Position numbers and translations under genes: made by a program. A stretch of 50,757 nucleotides of DNA from UBA11957 sp963603285 (GTDB lineage: Bacteria > Bacillota > Clostridia > Lachnospirales > Lachnospiraceae): assembly GCA_963603285.1 (NCBI GenBank), contig CAVCMG010000020.1, forward strand, positions 1 through 50,757, in the 5' to 3' direction. The notes below the pieces were generated by a model. The model did no database searches, was not told the origin of the DNA, and saw nothing but the letters and a program-made list of their open reading frames with translations. Positions 8,293-16,928 of the stretch are shown one piece after another (the stretch's first letter is position 1; each line of letters starts with the position of its first letter).

Positions 8293-8567
8293 GGATGCCC
8301 GCCGACAGACTCCCCGTGGTATCCACCCTTCGTAAAATCCCTAAAGCGAAGGTCTGCTGGTTCTTAGTGCGCAGATGACCGCCGGGAAGAGGCATCTGCC
8401 GCCATACCAGGCGGCAGATGAGTGGGCCTGAGCTGTGTTTTCATCAGAAAACACGGCGAATCCCACGGTACTCTTCCCGGCGGCCATCTGCACACTTAGA
8501 ACCAGCGACCTAAGCGTCGGGATTTTACGAAGGGTGGATACCACGGGGAGCCTGTCGGCGGGCATCC
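8293..8567. repeat. 275-base palindromic element with 49-bp arms
   Basis: The outer arms 8293-8341 and 8519-8567 are inverted copies matching at 48 of 49 positions. Inside them, 8357-8391 pairs with 8471-8505 at 32 of 35. The centre holds two perfect hairpins, CATCTGCCGCC/GGCGGCAGATG (8393-8420) and GTGTTTTC/GAAAACAC (8435-8454). The whole forms a cruciform-capable structure with a two-headed tip. It sits between the convergent abi and aspS genes. No transposase and no clear target duplication are visible, so a MITE-like or other non-autonomous repeat is an inference. Confidence 0.85.
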
Positions 8568-8587
8568 GTCCCTCACTCACTATTCCA

Positions 8588-10333
8588 TTAATCTCTAACC
8601 TTAATATGCACTTCTCTCAGCTGTGTCTCCGTCACCTCATTCGGGGCTCCGCACATCAGATCCTGCGCATTACCATTCATCGGGAACGGAATCACCTCAC
8701 GAATATTCTCCTCATCCCTGAGCAGCATGATCATACGATCCACACCCGGTGCCATACCAGCATGCGGCGGCGCACCAAACTGGAACGCATTATACAGCGC
8801 ACCAAACTTAGCCTGCAATTCCTCTTCCGTATATCCTGCCAGCTCAAACGCCTTCACCATAATATCCAGACGATGGTTTCTGACTGCTCCCGAAGAAAGT
8901 TCCACACCATTGCACACAATATCATACTGATAAGCCAGAATCTCCTCCGGATCCATCGTCTCCAGCGCTTCCAGACCACCCTGTGGCATAGAGAACGGGT
9001 TATGCGTAAAGATCAGCTTCTTCTCCTGCTCATCATACTCATACATCGGAAAATCATTGATAAAGCAGAAACGGAACGCATTCTTCTCGATCAGATCCAG
9101 ACGTTTGCCCAGCTCCGTTCTCAGCTGTCCCGCATACTCAGCCGCACGCTTCTCTTTATCCGCAATAAAGAAGATCGTATCGCCAACCTCCAGACCGGCC
9201 AGACTTCTCATCTCATCCTTCATATCCTCCGGAATAAACTTGTCGATCGGTCCCTTGTAAGACCCATCCTCCTCCACTTCCAGATAGCCCAGACCACCCA
9301 TACCGATGGATGTGGCAAATTTCAACAGCTTCTCATGGAAGCCCTTACTCATATCCGCATGCACCTTGATCGCACGGACCGTCTTTTTATGGAACGGCTT
9401 AAATGTACATCTCTGGAAAAACTCCGTCAGATCAATGATCCGCAGCGGGTTTCTTAAGTCCGGCTTGTCACAGCCAAACTGCAGCATCGCATCCTTGTAG
9501 CTGATGACCGGATACGGAGCCGCTGTCACAGCTGCACCCTCCGGTGCAAATTTCTCAAACGTCGCCGTCAGGACTTCCTCACCAACCCGGAACACATCCT
9601 CCTGTGTGGCAAAGCTCATCTCAAAATCCAGCTGGTAAAACTCTCCCGGAGAACGGTCTGCACGGGCATCCTCATCACGGAAGCACGGTGCGATCTGGAA
9701 ATATTTATCGATACCGGACACCATCAACAGCTGCTTATACTGCTGTGGAGCCTGCGGCAGGGCATAAAATTTACCCTTAAATTTACGGGAGGGAACGATA
9801 TAGTCACGGGCGCCTTCCGGGCTGGATGCACACAGGATCGGTGTCTGCATCTCCAGAAATCCCATCTCTGTCATCTTTTCCCGCAGGAAACTGATAACTT
9901 TGGAACGGAAGATCATATTATCTCTGACCTTTTTGTTTCTCAGATCCAGATAACGGTATTTCAAACGGACATCCTCACGCACCTCTTTGGATGTAATGAT
10001 CTCGAACGGCAGCTGCTTGTAAACCTTGCCCAGGATCTCCACCTGGTGCGCTTCCAGCTCGATCGTTCCTGTCGGGATCTTCGGATTGTAGGTTTCTTCG
10101 TCTCTGTGCTCGATCACACCCTCGATGGTCACGCAGTCCTCCTTTGTAATACCGTCAAGTAATGTCGTGTCACGCATAACGACCTGCAGCACGCCGTACA
10201 TATCACGCAGGTCGATAAAGGATACGCCGCCATGGTCACGGATATTTTCCACCCAACCGGCTACACGCAAAGACTTGTCTACATCGGCTTCACTGATCTG
10301 ATCCAGGGTTCTCTCTCGATAGATTGTACTCAT
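8588..10333 (-). CDS. aspS: Aspartyl-tRNA synthetase, bacterial type
   Basis: This class II synthetase attaches Asp to tRNA. The 581-residue protein has the N-terminal OB-fold anticodon domain (RVAGWVENIRDHGGVSFIDLRD), class II motif 2 (FRDEDARADRSPGEFYQLD), the GAD insertion domain typical of bacterial AspRS, and motif 3 (GMAPGVDRM). Start 10333 follows GAGGAGAAAAAA. The T-box leader specifier reads best as AAC, an Asn codon. That suggests this AspRS is non-discriminating and also makes Asp-tRNA(Asn) for amidation by GatCAB, a common clostridial arrangement. No asnS or gat gene is in the window. Confidence 0.96.
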   Translation of the reverse strand: MSTIYRERTLDQISEADVDKSLRVAGWVENIRDHGGVSFIDLRDMYGVLQVVMRDTTLLDGITKEDCVTIEGVIEHRDEETYNPKIPTGTIELEAHQVEILGKVYKQLPFEIITSKEVREDVRLKYRYLDLRNKKVRDNMIFRSKVISFLREKMTEMGFLEMQTPILCASSPEGARDYIVPSRKFKGKFYALPQAPQQYKQLLMVSGIDKYFQIAPCFRDEDARADRSPGEFYQLDFEMSFATQEDVFRVGEEVLTATFEKFAPEGAAVTAAPYPVISYKDAMLQFGCDKPDLRNPLRIIDLTEFFQRCTFKPFHKKTVRAIKVHADMSKGFHEKLLKFATSIGMGGLGYLEVEEDGSYKGPIDKFIPEDMKDEMRSLAGLEVGDTIFFIADKEKRAAEYAGQLRTELGKRLDLIEKNAFRFCFINDFPMYEYDEQEKKLIFTHNPFSMPQGGLEALETMDPEEILAYQYDIVCNGVELSSGAVRNHRLDIMVKAFELAGYTEEELQAKFGALYNAFQFGAPPHAGMAPGVDRMIMLLRDEENIREVIPFPMNGNAQDLMCGAPNEVTETQLREVHIKVRD

Positions 10334-10410
10334 TTTTTTCTCCTCATGTTTTCTGCATTTTATAGAGTTTCCTTCAGAATGTGAGATTTTCTCTCCACAG
10401 CAGCTTTTTT

Positions 10411-10457
10411 AACAATAAAAAAGCTGCCCATCCTGAAATCTTTTCAGGACGAACAGC
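10411..10457 (-). terminator. T-box terminator hairpin of aspS
   Basis: On the minus strand GCTGTTCGTCCTGAAA pairs with TTTCAGGATGGGCAGC over 16 positions, including G-U pairs, and runs straight into TTTTTT. A second hairpin shares the T-tract: GCAGCTTTTTT/AAAAAAGCTGC (10400-10410 with 10417-10427). Confidence 0.85.
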
Positions 10458-10700
10458 ATATGTGTCCGCGGTACCACCTGATTTACTGTCATGCAGTCAC
10501 TCTACAGTCTCATGACCTGCATCTGTCAGGTCATCTGAAACCTTAGCCGACTCTCGCGCGGCTTACGGATCCCCTACTCGTTGCCTTTCGGTTCACAGCT
10601 GGTAAAGTGTTATTCGGGCAGATTCAACTTTGCAGAGATCCCACCATCCTCTGCTCTCTGGGAACGATAAACTGCCGTACTTCTCTTCGTCATCGCTATT
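10423..10700 (-). promoter_or_regulatory. T-box riboswitch of aspS, apparent Asn (AAC) specifier
   Basis: The leader has the T-box core AGGTGGTACCGCGG at 10479-10466, Stem I with the AGAAGTAC bulge motif, and an apical GGATGGTGGGATC. The specifier loop on the 3' side of Stem I follows the CTGCCCG helix strand as AAT-AAC-A. By analogy with glyQS leaders, where AAA-GGC-A occupies this place, the specifier is AAC at 10611-10609. No GAC or GAT codon occupies this position. Uncharged tRNA pairing should favour the antiterminator and let aspS be transcribed. Confidence 0.88.
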
Positions 10701-10706
10701 GTGGTT

Positions 10707-10736
10707 ACTATACTCCCGGAGTTTTTTATTTGTCAA
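10707..10736 (-). promoter_or_regulatory. Promoter of aspS
   Basis: On the minus strand TTGACA (10736-10731), an 18-base spacer and TATAGT (10712-10707) place the start just ahead of the T-box. Confidence 0.82.
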
Positions 10737-10853
10737 GTATTTTTACACGTTAAACTGATAATAAAGAAAATAAGTAGCTATATCCTCTGATTTTCACAGA
10801 TTTTCCTGTAAAAAATCAAGTTGCACTGTCCTTTCAGGCACTTATCCAAACAC

Positions 10854-12044
10854 TTACTTATCTCTGTAACAACCGAAACTATCTCGCAAAATCTTTCTGT
10901 ACACTTCCGGTGAAGTATCCCCTTCCGTTGAAAACAGTAAGACACGGGAGGTATCCGTCAGCCGAAGTTTTTCCCTCCAAGCTTCATCCAAAGCTGTTTC
11001 ACATAAGAACCCTGTCGTTACCGCCCCGCTTTCTCCGGAAACAATTGCCGGATCGCCCGGACAGGGACAAGCCAGCGTCTGCATACCCTTTACAGCCACT
11101 TCGTCAGGCACTGTAGCATAATATTCTGCCGTATCTTTCAGTTTGTTCCAGCCCAGATGGCATGGCTCCCCACAGGCAAGCCCTGCCATCAGTGTCTGCA
11201 GGTGACCGTCGGCATGATGCAATTGTCCATCTTTTGCCACTGCCGTCTGGTGTATACAGTCTGCCTCCTCAGGTTCAACGATACAGATGATCGGCTTTTG
11301 TTCTTTATAATATGCTTTCAGAAATTCTGCCACTGCACCGGCCATCGCCCCCACACCAGCCTGCAAAAAAACATGTGTAGGCGCATCTTCACCCCACTGC
11401 CTGACTGCTTCCAGCGCCATGGTTGTATAGCCATGCATGATATACGCCGGTATTTTTTCATACCCTGGCCAGGAGGTATCCTGCAAAAGTATCCATCCGT
11501 GGATGTCAGCCTGTTTTTTGGCAAATCTTACGGTATCGTCATAATCCATATCTGTGATTTCTGCCTCAGCACCATAGCTTCGGATTGCCTGCAATCGTTC
11601 CTCGCTGCTTCCTTTGGGCATATACACAACACTTCGGCTTCCGAACAGCTGCGCAGCCCAGGCTACACCCCGGCCATGATTCCCATCGGTTGCTGTCACA
11701 AATGTCGTATTCTGCAGAATTTTTCTGGCATCCGGCCACTGCAAACGCTCCATACTCAGCTGTTCTGGCGGGATATGCAGACAGTCCCCCACATACCTGG
11801 CCATACTGTAGCTGGCCCCAAGACCTTTAAATGCTTTCAGTCCCCATCGAAAGCATTCATCTTTAACACAAATTTTTTCTATCCGCAGTTTTTTTGCCAG
11901 TCCTGGAAGCTCCCATAATGGTGTTGGGCTATATCCGGATATCGTTTTATGAAAGCTCTCAGAATCTTCTGCTTTTTTCACAACCTGCCTATCAACAGCT
12001 GTTTCTGTCCTGATTCTCTGCTCATAGAGTTCCCATGCCATCAT
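10854..12044 (-). CDS. dpaL: Diaminopropionate ammonia-lyase (PLP enzyme)
   Basis: This fold-type II PLP enzyme cleaves 2,3-diaminopropionate to pyruvate and ammonia. Family marks are KDECFRWGLKAFKGLGASY, where the Lys in the FKGLG segment holds PLP, TATDGNHGRGVAWAAQLFG and the phosphate-cradle QAGVGAMAG. The length of 396 residues is normal. AAGGAG stands just before tandem ATGs at 12044 and 12041, and the start overlaps the pxpA stop region closely, so the two are translationally coupled. The substrate could be another diamino acid or serine derivative. The divergent AraC regulator probably controls the pair. Confidence 0.85.
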   Translation of the reverse strand: MMAWELYEQRIRTETAVDRQVVKKAEDSESFHKTISGYSPTPLWELPGLAKKLRIEKICVKDECFRWGLKAFKGLGASYSMARYVGDCLHIPPEQLSMERLQWPDARKILQNTTFVTATDGNHGRGVAWAAQLFGSRSVVYMPKGSSEERLQAIRSYGAEAEITDMDYDDTVRFAKKQADIHGWILLQDTSWPGYEKIPAYIMHGYTTMALEAVRQWGEDAPTHVFLQAGVGAMAGAVAEFLKAYYKEQKPIICIVEPEEADCIHQTAVAKDGQLHHADGHLQTLMAGLACGEPCHLGWNKLKDTAEYYATVPDEVAVKGMQTLACPCPGDPAIVSGESGAVTTGFLCETALDEAWREKLRLTDTSRVLLFSTEGDTSPEVYRKILRDSFGCYRDK

Positions 12045-12052
12045 TTTTCTCC

Positions 12053-12820
12053 TTACAGCATCTGTTCCATATTGACAATCTGGATATTTTCCGCTTCCAG
12101 CGCCTTTCTTACTTTTCTGGCATACTGTAAAGCCACAGCACTGTCGCTGTGCACACATACGGAATCTGCCTGTATATGGATCTCTTTTCCCGTATTTGAA
12201 ACAACAACGCCTTCCCGGATCATACGGATCACCCGACGAATGGCTTCCTCTTCATCCGTGATCATGGCATCCGGCTCTGCCCGGGACACCAGATAACCAT
12301 CGTCCTTATACGCTCTGTCGGCAAATACCTCACTCACCGTTTTCAGTCCCATATCTCTGGCCATTTCCAGCGTCATCGTGTTCGTCGGTGCAACAAGAAT
12401 CAGCTCCGGATCAACCGCCAGAATGGCTTCACAGATTTCTTTCGAATACATCTCACTGTAGGGCATCATATTATTCAGTGCACCGTGAGGTTTGACATGT
12501 TGTAATTTCATGCCGTGCATTTTGGCAAAAGCGCTCAATGCACCAATTTGATAGGCAATGTAATTTTTTAATTCTCCCGGCTTCATCTGGATCTGTCTGC
12601 GGCCAAATCCCTGCAGATCCGGAAAGCCCGGATGCGCCCCGGGCGCTACGCCAAGCTCTTTGCAGCGCAGCATCGTCTGATTCATGACACAGGGATCTCC
12701 TGCATGTATGCCACAGGCAATATTTGCAGAAGATACAGTATGTAATATCTCTTCATCACATCCGACAGTATATCTGCCAAAGCTTTCCCCCAGATCGCTG
12801 TTTAAATCCACTTTATACAT
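12053..12820 (-). CDS. pxpA: LamB/YcsF family protein, 5-oxoprolinase subunit A-like
   Basis: The 255-residue protein has the family N-terminus VDLNSDLGESFGRY, then ANIACGIHAGDP, GAHPGFPDLQGFGRR and VKPHGALNN. In other bacteria PxpA works with PxpB and PxpC to open 5-oxoproline to glutamate with ATP. Here no pxpB or pxpC follows; the partner is a diaminopropionate ammonia-lyase instead, so the role may differ or the other subunits lie elsewhere. ATG 12820 has GGAG eight bases upstream; the in-frame GTG 12829 overlaps that site. It is the first gene of the operon. Confidence 0.85.
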   Translation of the reverse strand: MYKVDLNSDLGESFGRYTVGCDEEILHTVSSANIACGIHAGDPCVMNQTMLRCKELGVAPGAHPGFPDLQGFGRRQIQMKPGELKNYIAYQIGALSAFAKMHGMKLQHVKPHGALNNMMPYSEMYSKEICEAILAVDPELILVAPTNTMTLEMARDMGLKTVSEVFADRAYKDDGYLVSRAEPDAMITDEEEAIRRVIRMIREGVVVSNTGKEIHIQADSVCVHSDSAVALQYARKVRKALEAENIQIVNMEQML

Positions 12821-12869
12821 ATTTATCACTCCATTTCATTTATAAGTCTGTATATACACTATAGAGGAT

Positions 12870-12898
12870 TTGACAGCTGTTTTATAGGATTATATAAT
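12870..12898 (+). promoter_or_regulatory. Sigma-A promoter of the AraC gene at 12942
   Basis: TTGACA, a 17-base spacer and TATAAT form an exact consensus. The divergent pxpA side has a TATAGT -10 (12863-12858) but no good -35, as expected of an activator-dependent promoter. Confidence 0.88.
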
Positions 12899-12941
12899 CA
12901 TAAAATATAAATATATTTGCAATTCGGAGGTTCACGATACA

Positions 12942-13817
12942 ATGTATGTTCCTGACAGGAAACAAAAAAAGGTCAACTTTTCTCTTCCTTATGATTTCCC
13001 TATCCGTCTTTTTCACACAGATCTTGATGCCCTGCCCGGTCATGTGAACCAGTGGCACTGGCACGATGAACTGCAATTTCTGCTCTGTACTTCTGGCAAA
13101 ATCTGTGTCACTGTGGAAAAAGATTCCTTTTTTCTTTCTGCCGGTGATGCACTGTTTATCAATGCTGATCTGTTGCATACAACCAGAGCCTGTGAAAACA
13201 CTTCTGCTGCCTATGCTACCTTAAATATTGATCTGCAGCTTCTGGCATCTTTTCCCGGAAGCCGTATAGAGCAGTTGTATCTGCAACCTTTTCGCACAGA
13301 CAGATCTCTGACCTCTGTTCTTCTGAGTTCTGACATTCTCTGGCAGAAGGATATATTGTCTCATATTCACCAGATAATTCAACATCTGCAGGATCAACCC
13401 CCAGCCTGTGAATTGCTGGTCTGCGCTGAATTATACAATATCTGGGCACTTTTGATCTGTCATGCCAGATCTTCATCTCAGACACCCGCTCTTCTGCACC
13501 ACCATGAGATCAAACAGGTGTTAAAGTATCTGCACACAAATTATGCTGCTCCGCTGTCTCTGGATACACTGGCTCTGGCTGTCAATCATAACAAAAGCAG
13601 CCTGTGCCGTCTGTTCAAACAGGATCTGCACTGTACGATTACCGCATATCTTACATCATACCGTCTTGCAAAAAGTCAGGAGCTTTTACTGCAGACAGAT
13701 CTGTCTGTTACTGATATTGCCTATGCCTGTGGTTTTCAGGATACCAGCTATTATATCCGCAGATTCCGGGAGGCTATGCATTGTACACCGCTGCAATGGC
13801 GTAAGCAACACCAGTAA
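12942..13817 (+). CDS. AraC-family regulator with cupin sensor
   Basis: The 291-residue protein has an N-terminal cupin-like domain (QWHWHDELQFLLCTSG, then LSAGDALFINADLLHTT) and two C-terminal helix-turn-helix motifs (LDTLALAVNHNKSSLCRLFKQ, and SVTDIAYACGFQDTSYYIRRFRE). The cupin pocket probably binds a small metabolite. It is divergent from pxpA-dpaL, whose promoter lacks a -35, so it is the likely activator of that operon. The start has CGGAGG at a good distance. The stop lies inside the left arm of a long bidirectional terminator. Confidence 0.9.
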   Translation: MYVPDRKQKKVNFSLPYDFPIRLFHTDLDALPGHVNQWHWHDELQFLLCTSGKICVTVEKDSFFLSAGDALFINADLLHTTRACENTSAAYATLNIDLQLLASFPGSRIEQLYLQPFRTDRSLTSVLLSSDILWQKDILSHIHQIIQHLQDQPPACELLVCAELYNIWALLICHARSSSQTPALLHHHEIKQVLKYLHTNYAAPLSLDTLALAVNHNKSSLCRLFKQDLHCTITAYLTSYRLAKSQELLLQTDLSVTDIAYACGFQDTSYYIRRFREAMHCTPLQWRKQHQ

Positions 13818-13881
13818 AAACAATAAAATCCAAAAGTTTTTGCATTACAACGTAAAAACTTTTGGATTTTATTGTTTTTTT
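13816..13881. terminator. Bidirectional terminator, 25-bp perfect stem
   Basis: The arms 13817-13841 and 13854-13878 pair perfectly with A-rich and T-rich flanks. This ends the AraC gene on the plus strand and the HAD gene on the minus strand. Confidence 0.9.
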
Positions 13882-13912
13882 ACATTCTTTTGTCATTTTC
13901 AATAGTGAAAAT

Positions 13913-14518
13913 CTATTCTGCCAGAATCTCCTCCAGCTCCCTGCTGGCACTTTCGTAATCTTTAAAATGAATTGCGGTAATCCCCACGCTTCTGGCGCCT
14001 TCGACGTTCTTTGCGCTGTCATCAATGAAGACACATTCTGCGGGATCCAGATTGTATTGCTTACACAAAAGCTCATAGATCTCTTTCTCCGGCTTGATCA
14101 TATGTACCTTACACGAGAAGATACCGCCGTCAAACAGCGGCATAAAGGTCAGTACATGACCGCCCACCTTGAAAATATGCTCCGACCAGTTGGACAGATA
14201 CAGCACCTGATAGCCTCTGTCCTTCAGCCCCTGGATCCAGTCATGGGCATACGGCCTGGTGGACAGCGCCTCTCCGGCCCGGTCATAGGCTTCCATGATC
14301 TGCTCCGCATAGTCGGGTGCCGGTGCAATGAAGCCGGCACGCAGCTGTTCGTCCGTCCACACGCCGCGATCCAGCTCGTTCCATACGCCGTGATTGTACA
14401 GCGCGTCCGCGACAACCTCGATCGTATGCTCATCCGAAAAGATCGTATGCAGATACTCGTTCCAGTCGTAATCCACCAGCACATAGCCGATGTCAAAGAT
14501 AATCGTTTTCTTTTTCAT
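13913..14518 (-). CDS. HAD-superfamily subfamily IA hydrolase
   Basis: The 201-residue protein is a YihX-type sugar-phosphate phosphatase. Motif I is IIFDIGYVLVDYD, with the nucleophile Asp near residue 9 and Gly and Tyr at the next two motif positions, as in YihX relatives. Motif II is LYLSNWSEH. Motif III is the Lys of MIKPEKEIYELL. Motif IV is CVFIDDSAKNVEGA. The small cap is inserted after motif I. GGAGGG precedes ATG 14518. The substrate is unknown; glucose-1-phosphate or FMN are family precedents. Confidence 0.85.
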   Translation of the reverse strand: MKKKTIIFDIGYVLVDYDWNEYLHTIFSDEHTIEVVADALYNHGVWNELDRGVWTDEQLRAGFIAPAPDYAEQIMEAYDRAGEALSTRPYAHDWIQGLKDRGYQVLYLSNWSEHIFKVGGHVLTFMPLFDGGIFSCKVHMIKPEKEIYELLCKQYNLDPAECVFIDDSAKNVEGARSVGITAIHFKDYESASRELEEILAE

Positions 14519-14652
14519 GAAAACCCTCCAGATCTGTGATAGTTATGCTGTTATTTTATGCTTCTCCACCTGGCCTGTCAACAACAGCCTCAGAGCTCCA
14601 TTGTCCCTTGCTTTACCGGCAGAGAAAAATATATCTGGAGTCCGTTGGAAAT

Positions 14653-16863
14653 TTATTTTTCAATCGCATCCGTCTCGATCACAAAGCGTACCTCACCGGT
14701 ACTTCCTTTTGCCAGACCGGAATAATTGTCGTAAGCCACATCTGCATCCTTCAGGGCTTTTACCCTGTCAATCACATCGACCAGATCGTCTCCGGCCAGA
14801 TCGGAAAGCTCCTGAATGCCCTCTTCATCAAAGGTCTTCATACCGTCCTTTAATGCTTTGGCACCGTCACACAGTGCGGACAGACCCTTGCTGATCGAAG
14901 GTCCGGCACTGACCAGTGCACCCGTACCCTTCTTTAATTCCGTGCTGCCGGAATACAGCTGGGAAATACCGTCTGTTAAGGCTGTCACACCGGCACTGAG
15001 CTGTGTACTGCCCTCTGCCAGAGCCCTGGCACTGCCTTTGAGACCGTTTAAGGTATCCTGCAGCGTCTGCATCACATCCGCACCGCCGGTCACAGCATCG
15101 GCATAGGTTTTCAGTGTATTTAACTGTGTCTGCATATCTGACAGTATAGCATCTACCGCCGATGTATCCAGCGACAGATCTGGGATATCCAGTGTAGGCA
15201 TGCTGTTCAGATCATCCAGCGCCTTATCCAGCTGCTCTTTGACAGCATCTGTGCCCTCCACGGTGGCTTTTACGGCATCGTCAGAAACTTTCACAGAAAC
15301 CTTATCTTCATTTACCGCATTCACTGCCGCTTCTGCAATAACATTTGTTTCTTCATCCGTAAGCTTATCCCCTGCGACCTTTTTCACTTTTTCTTTCACT
15401 GCACTCTCTACGGCTTTGCTAACCTTATCTGTATCTACAGAAATCTTATCCTTATCCAGCTCTCCCTTTGCCGATACCTTTTCCAGCGCTTCCTTTGCAC
15501 TCTTAATCTCTCCGGTCACGGTATCTGCCTTCGCCTTCACCTGATCCCGGTATGTTCTGGCATCGCTGACAAAGGTTTTTGCCTGCGCCATACTGGTCTT
15601 CATCGCTTCTATCGTTGCCAGCAGCTTTTTCGCATCCCCGGAAAGTGCCGTAGCCGCAGAAAGTGCAGCCTTCATCTGCTCATCATCCACGGAAACCTCA
15701 TCCGCAGAGGACGGGATCTGCTGTAACTGATCGCTTAACGCCGTCAGACTGTCGGCCAGCATCTTTGCCCCGCCCTGCAGGGCATTCTTGTTCGCATCCA
15801 TCTGACCCAGTGCCTTTTTAAAGGTATCCACACCGCTGTCGATGGCCTTTACACCCATCAGATACTCGCCCATACTGTCATCAAAGGCGCTTACGCCATC
15901 AAACAGCCCGGACATACCATCCACGAGCTTGCCGGACGCATCGTTGAGCTCATCCATCGCATCCGTCAGATCATCCACATCCGACAGCTTATCCGTATCC
16001 AGCTCGGAAAAGATACCTGTCGATGCCACAGTTGCCGTAAAATCCATGGAAAAATCGGTCACATCCGCTGTTACCTCCACATACTCCGGAATATCCACAT
16101 CCCCTGTCGGCTCAAAATCTGCCAGCTTCAGACTGTCGGCAAGTCCCGGCATCGCATAACCGATCACCACCTGCTGCCCGTCCAGATCGACAACCTTACC
16201 ATTTTCCACAGAGATATTTGTCGCTGTATCCTCATCCAGAAACAATGCGGAAAGCATCATAAACGGCACTTTGACCTGCACATTTTTCCCATCCACATGG
16301 ATCGTCTGACTGGTCGTATTTTCATAATCAAAACGGATCTTTAACTTACCGCTCTGTCCCGCCAGCTTTTCCGGCGCGATCTCCTTGCCGTCCAGATAGT
16401 AGGTCAGATGTACCTTGACCGGCAGTTCATCCGTAGCTGTACCCTTATAGGAAATATTGGCTCCCTTGTTTTCCCAGAGCAGCGTGCCGTCCGACTGCTG
16501 CGTATATTCCTCATCACCCTCCGTGTTTTTGATATCGGTCAGGCTGGTCTTGTCAAGGATCGCGTCACTGCCGCCCGGATTTTTCAGTGTTACATCCACT
16601 GTGATCTCCTCCGGCGTACCGTCCGGCTTCGCCTTGACATGGACACTTTCTGTTTTGTCTCCGCTGACTGCCTTGTCCGCAGCCAGTGTGACCGTATTTT
16701 CTTCACCCTCTCCGGCGGCAGAAGCTGTGGTACTTTCCTGTACCACCGACTGCGCTTTCTGATCGGAGAATACATTCTGTCTGCCGATCTGTATACCGGA
16801 AACCAGCAGTGCCCCGCAAAAGACGACCAGTCCAAGTCTCGTCCATAAGGTCCTGTTTTTCAT
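14653..16863 (-). CDS. Secreted or anchored Leu-x-x-Gly heptad-repeat protein (YhgE/Pip-like)
   Basis: A 736-residue protein with one N-terminal hydrophobic segment (residues about 10-27) that acts as signal or anchor. An extracellular beta-rich region follows, then long alpha/coiled-coil stretches with repeated LxxG-type heptads (SAGVTALTDGISQLYSGSTE and similar), a Lys/Asp-rich middle (residues about 450-560) and no C-terminal membrane segment. Proteins of this kind occur with MacB/FtsX-type exporters and resemble the extracytoplasmic part of YhgE/Pip. ATG 16863 follows GGAGGAAA; a GTG four codons earlier overlaps that site. It is probably the third gene of the ABC operon, with a 65-base gap. 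Confidence 0.75.
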   Translation of the reverse strand: MKNRTLWTRLGLVVFCGALLVSGIQIGRQNVFSDQKAQSVVQESTTASAAGEGEENTVTLAADKAVSGDKTESVHVKAKPDGTPEEITVDVTLKNPGGSDAILDKTSLTDIKNTEGDEEYTQQSDGTLLWENKGANISYKGTATDELPVKVHLTYYLDGKEIAPEKLAGQSGKLKIRFDYENTTSQTIHVDGKNVQVKVPFMMLSALFLDEDTATNISVENGKVVDLDGQQVVIGYAMPGLADSLKLADFEPTGDVDIPEYVEVTADVTDFSMDFTATVASTGIFSELDTDKLSDVDDLTDAMDELNDASGKLVDGMSGLFDGVSAFDDSMGEYLMGVKAIDSGVDTFKKALGQMDANKNALQGGAKMLADSLTALSDQLQQIPSSADEVSVDDEQMKAALSAATALSGDAKKLLATIEAMKTSMAQAKTFVSDARTYRDQVKAKADTVTGEIKSAKEALEKVSAKGELDKDKISVDTDKVSKAVESAVKEKVKKVAGDKLTDEETNVIAEAAVNAVNEDKVSVKVSDDAVKATVEGTDAVKEQLDKALDDLNSMPTLDIPDLSLDTSAVDAILSDMQTQLNTLKTYADAVTGGADVMQTLQDTLNGLKGSARALAEGSTQLSAGVTALTDGISQLYSGSTELKKGTGALVSAGPSISKGLSALCDGAKALKDGMKTFDEEGIQELSDLAGDDLVDVIDRVKALKDADVAYDNYSGLAKGSTGEVRFVIETDAIEK

Positions 16864-16928
16864 ATTTTCCTCCACTTTATCCTGCCAAAAGCAGGTTATC
16901 CTTTACACATTACCGTAGCTGTTTTGTG

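Noticed and set aside
8156..8580. Short open frames within the palindrome region
   Set aside because: They are by-products of GC-rich inverted repeats; the two frames mirror each other through the arms.
8435..9457. Long plus-strand open frame (340 residues) over aspS
   Set aside because: It is antisense to the conserved aspS frame, has Leu/Arg/His-rich composition without domains, and no ribosome site.
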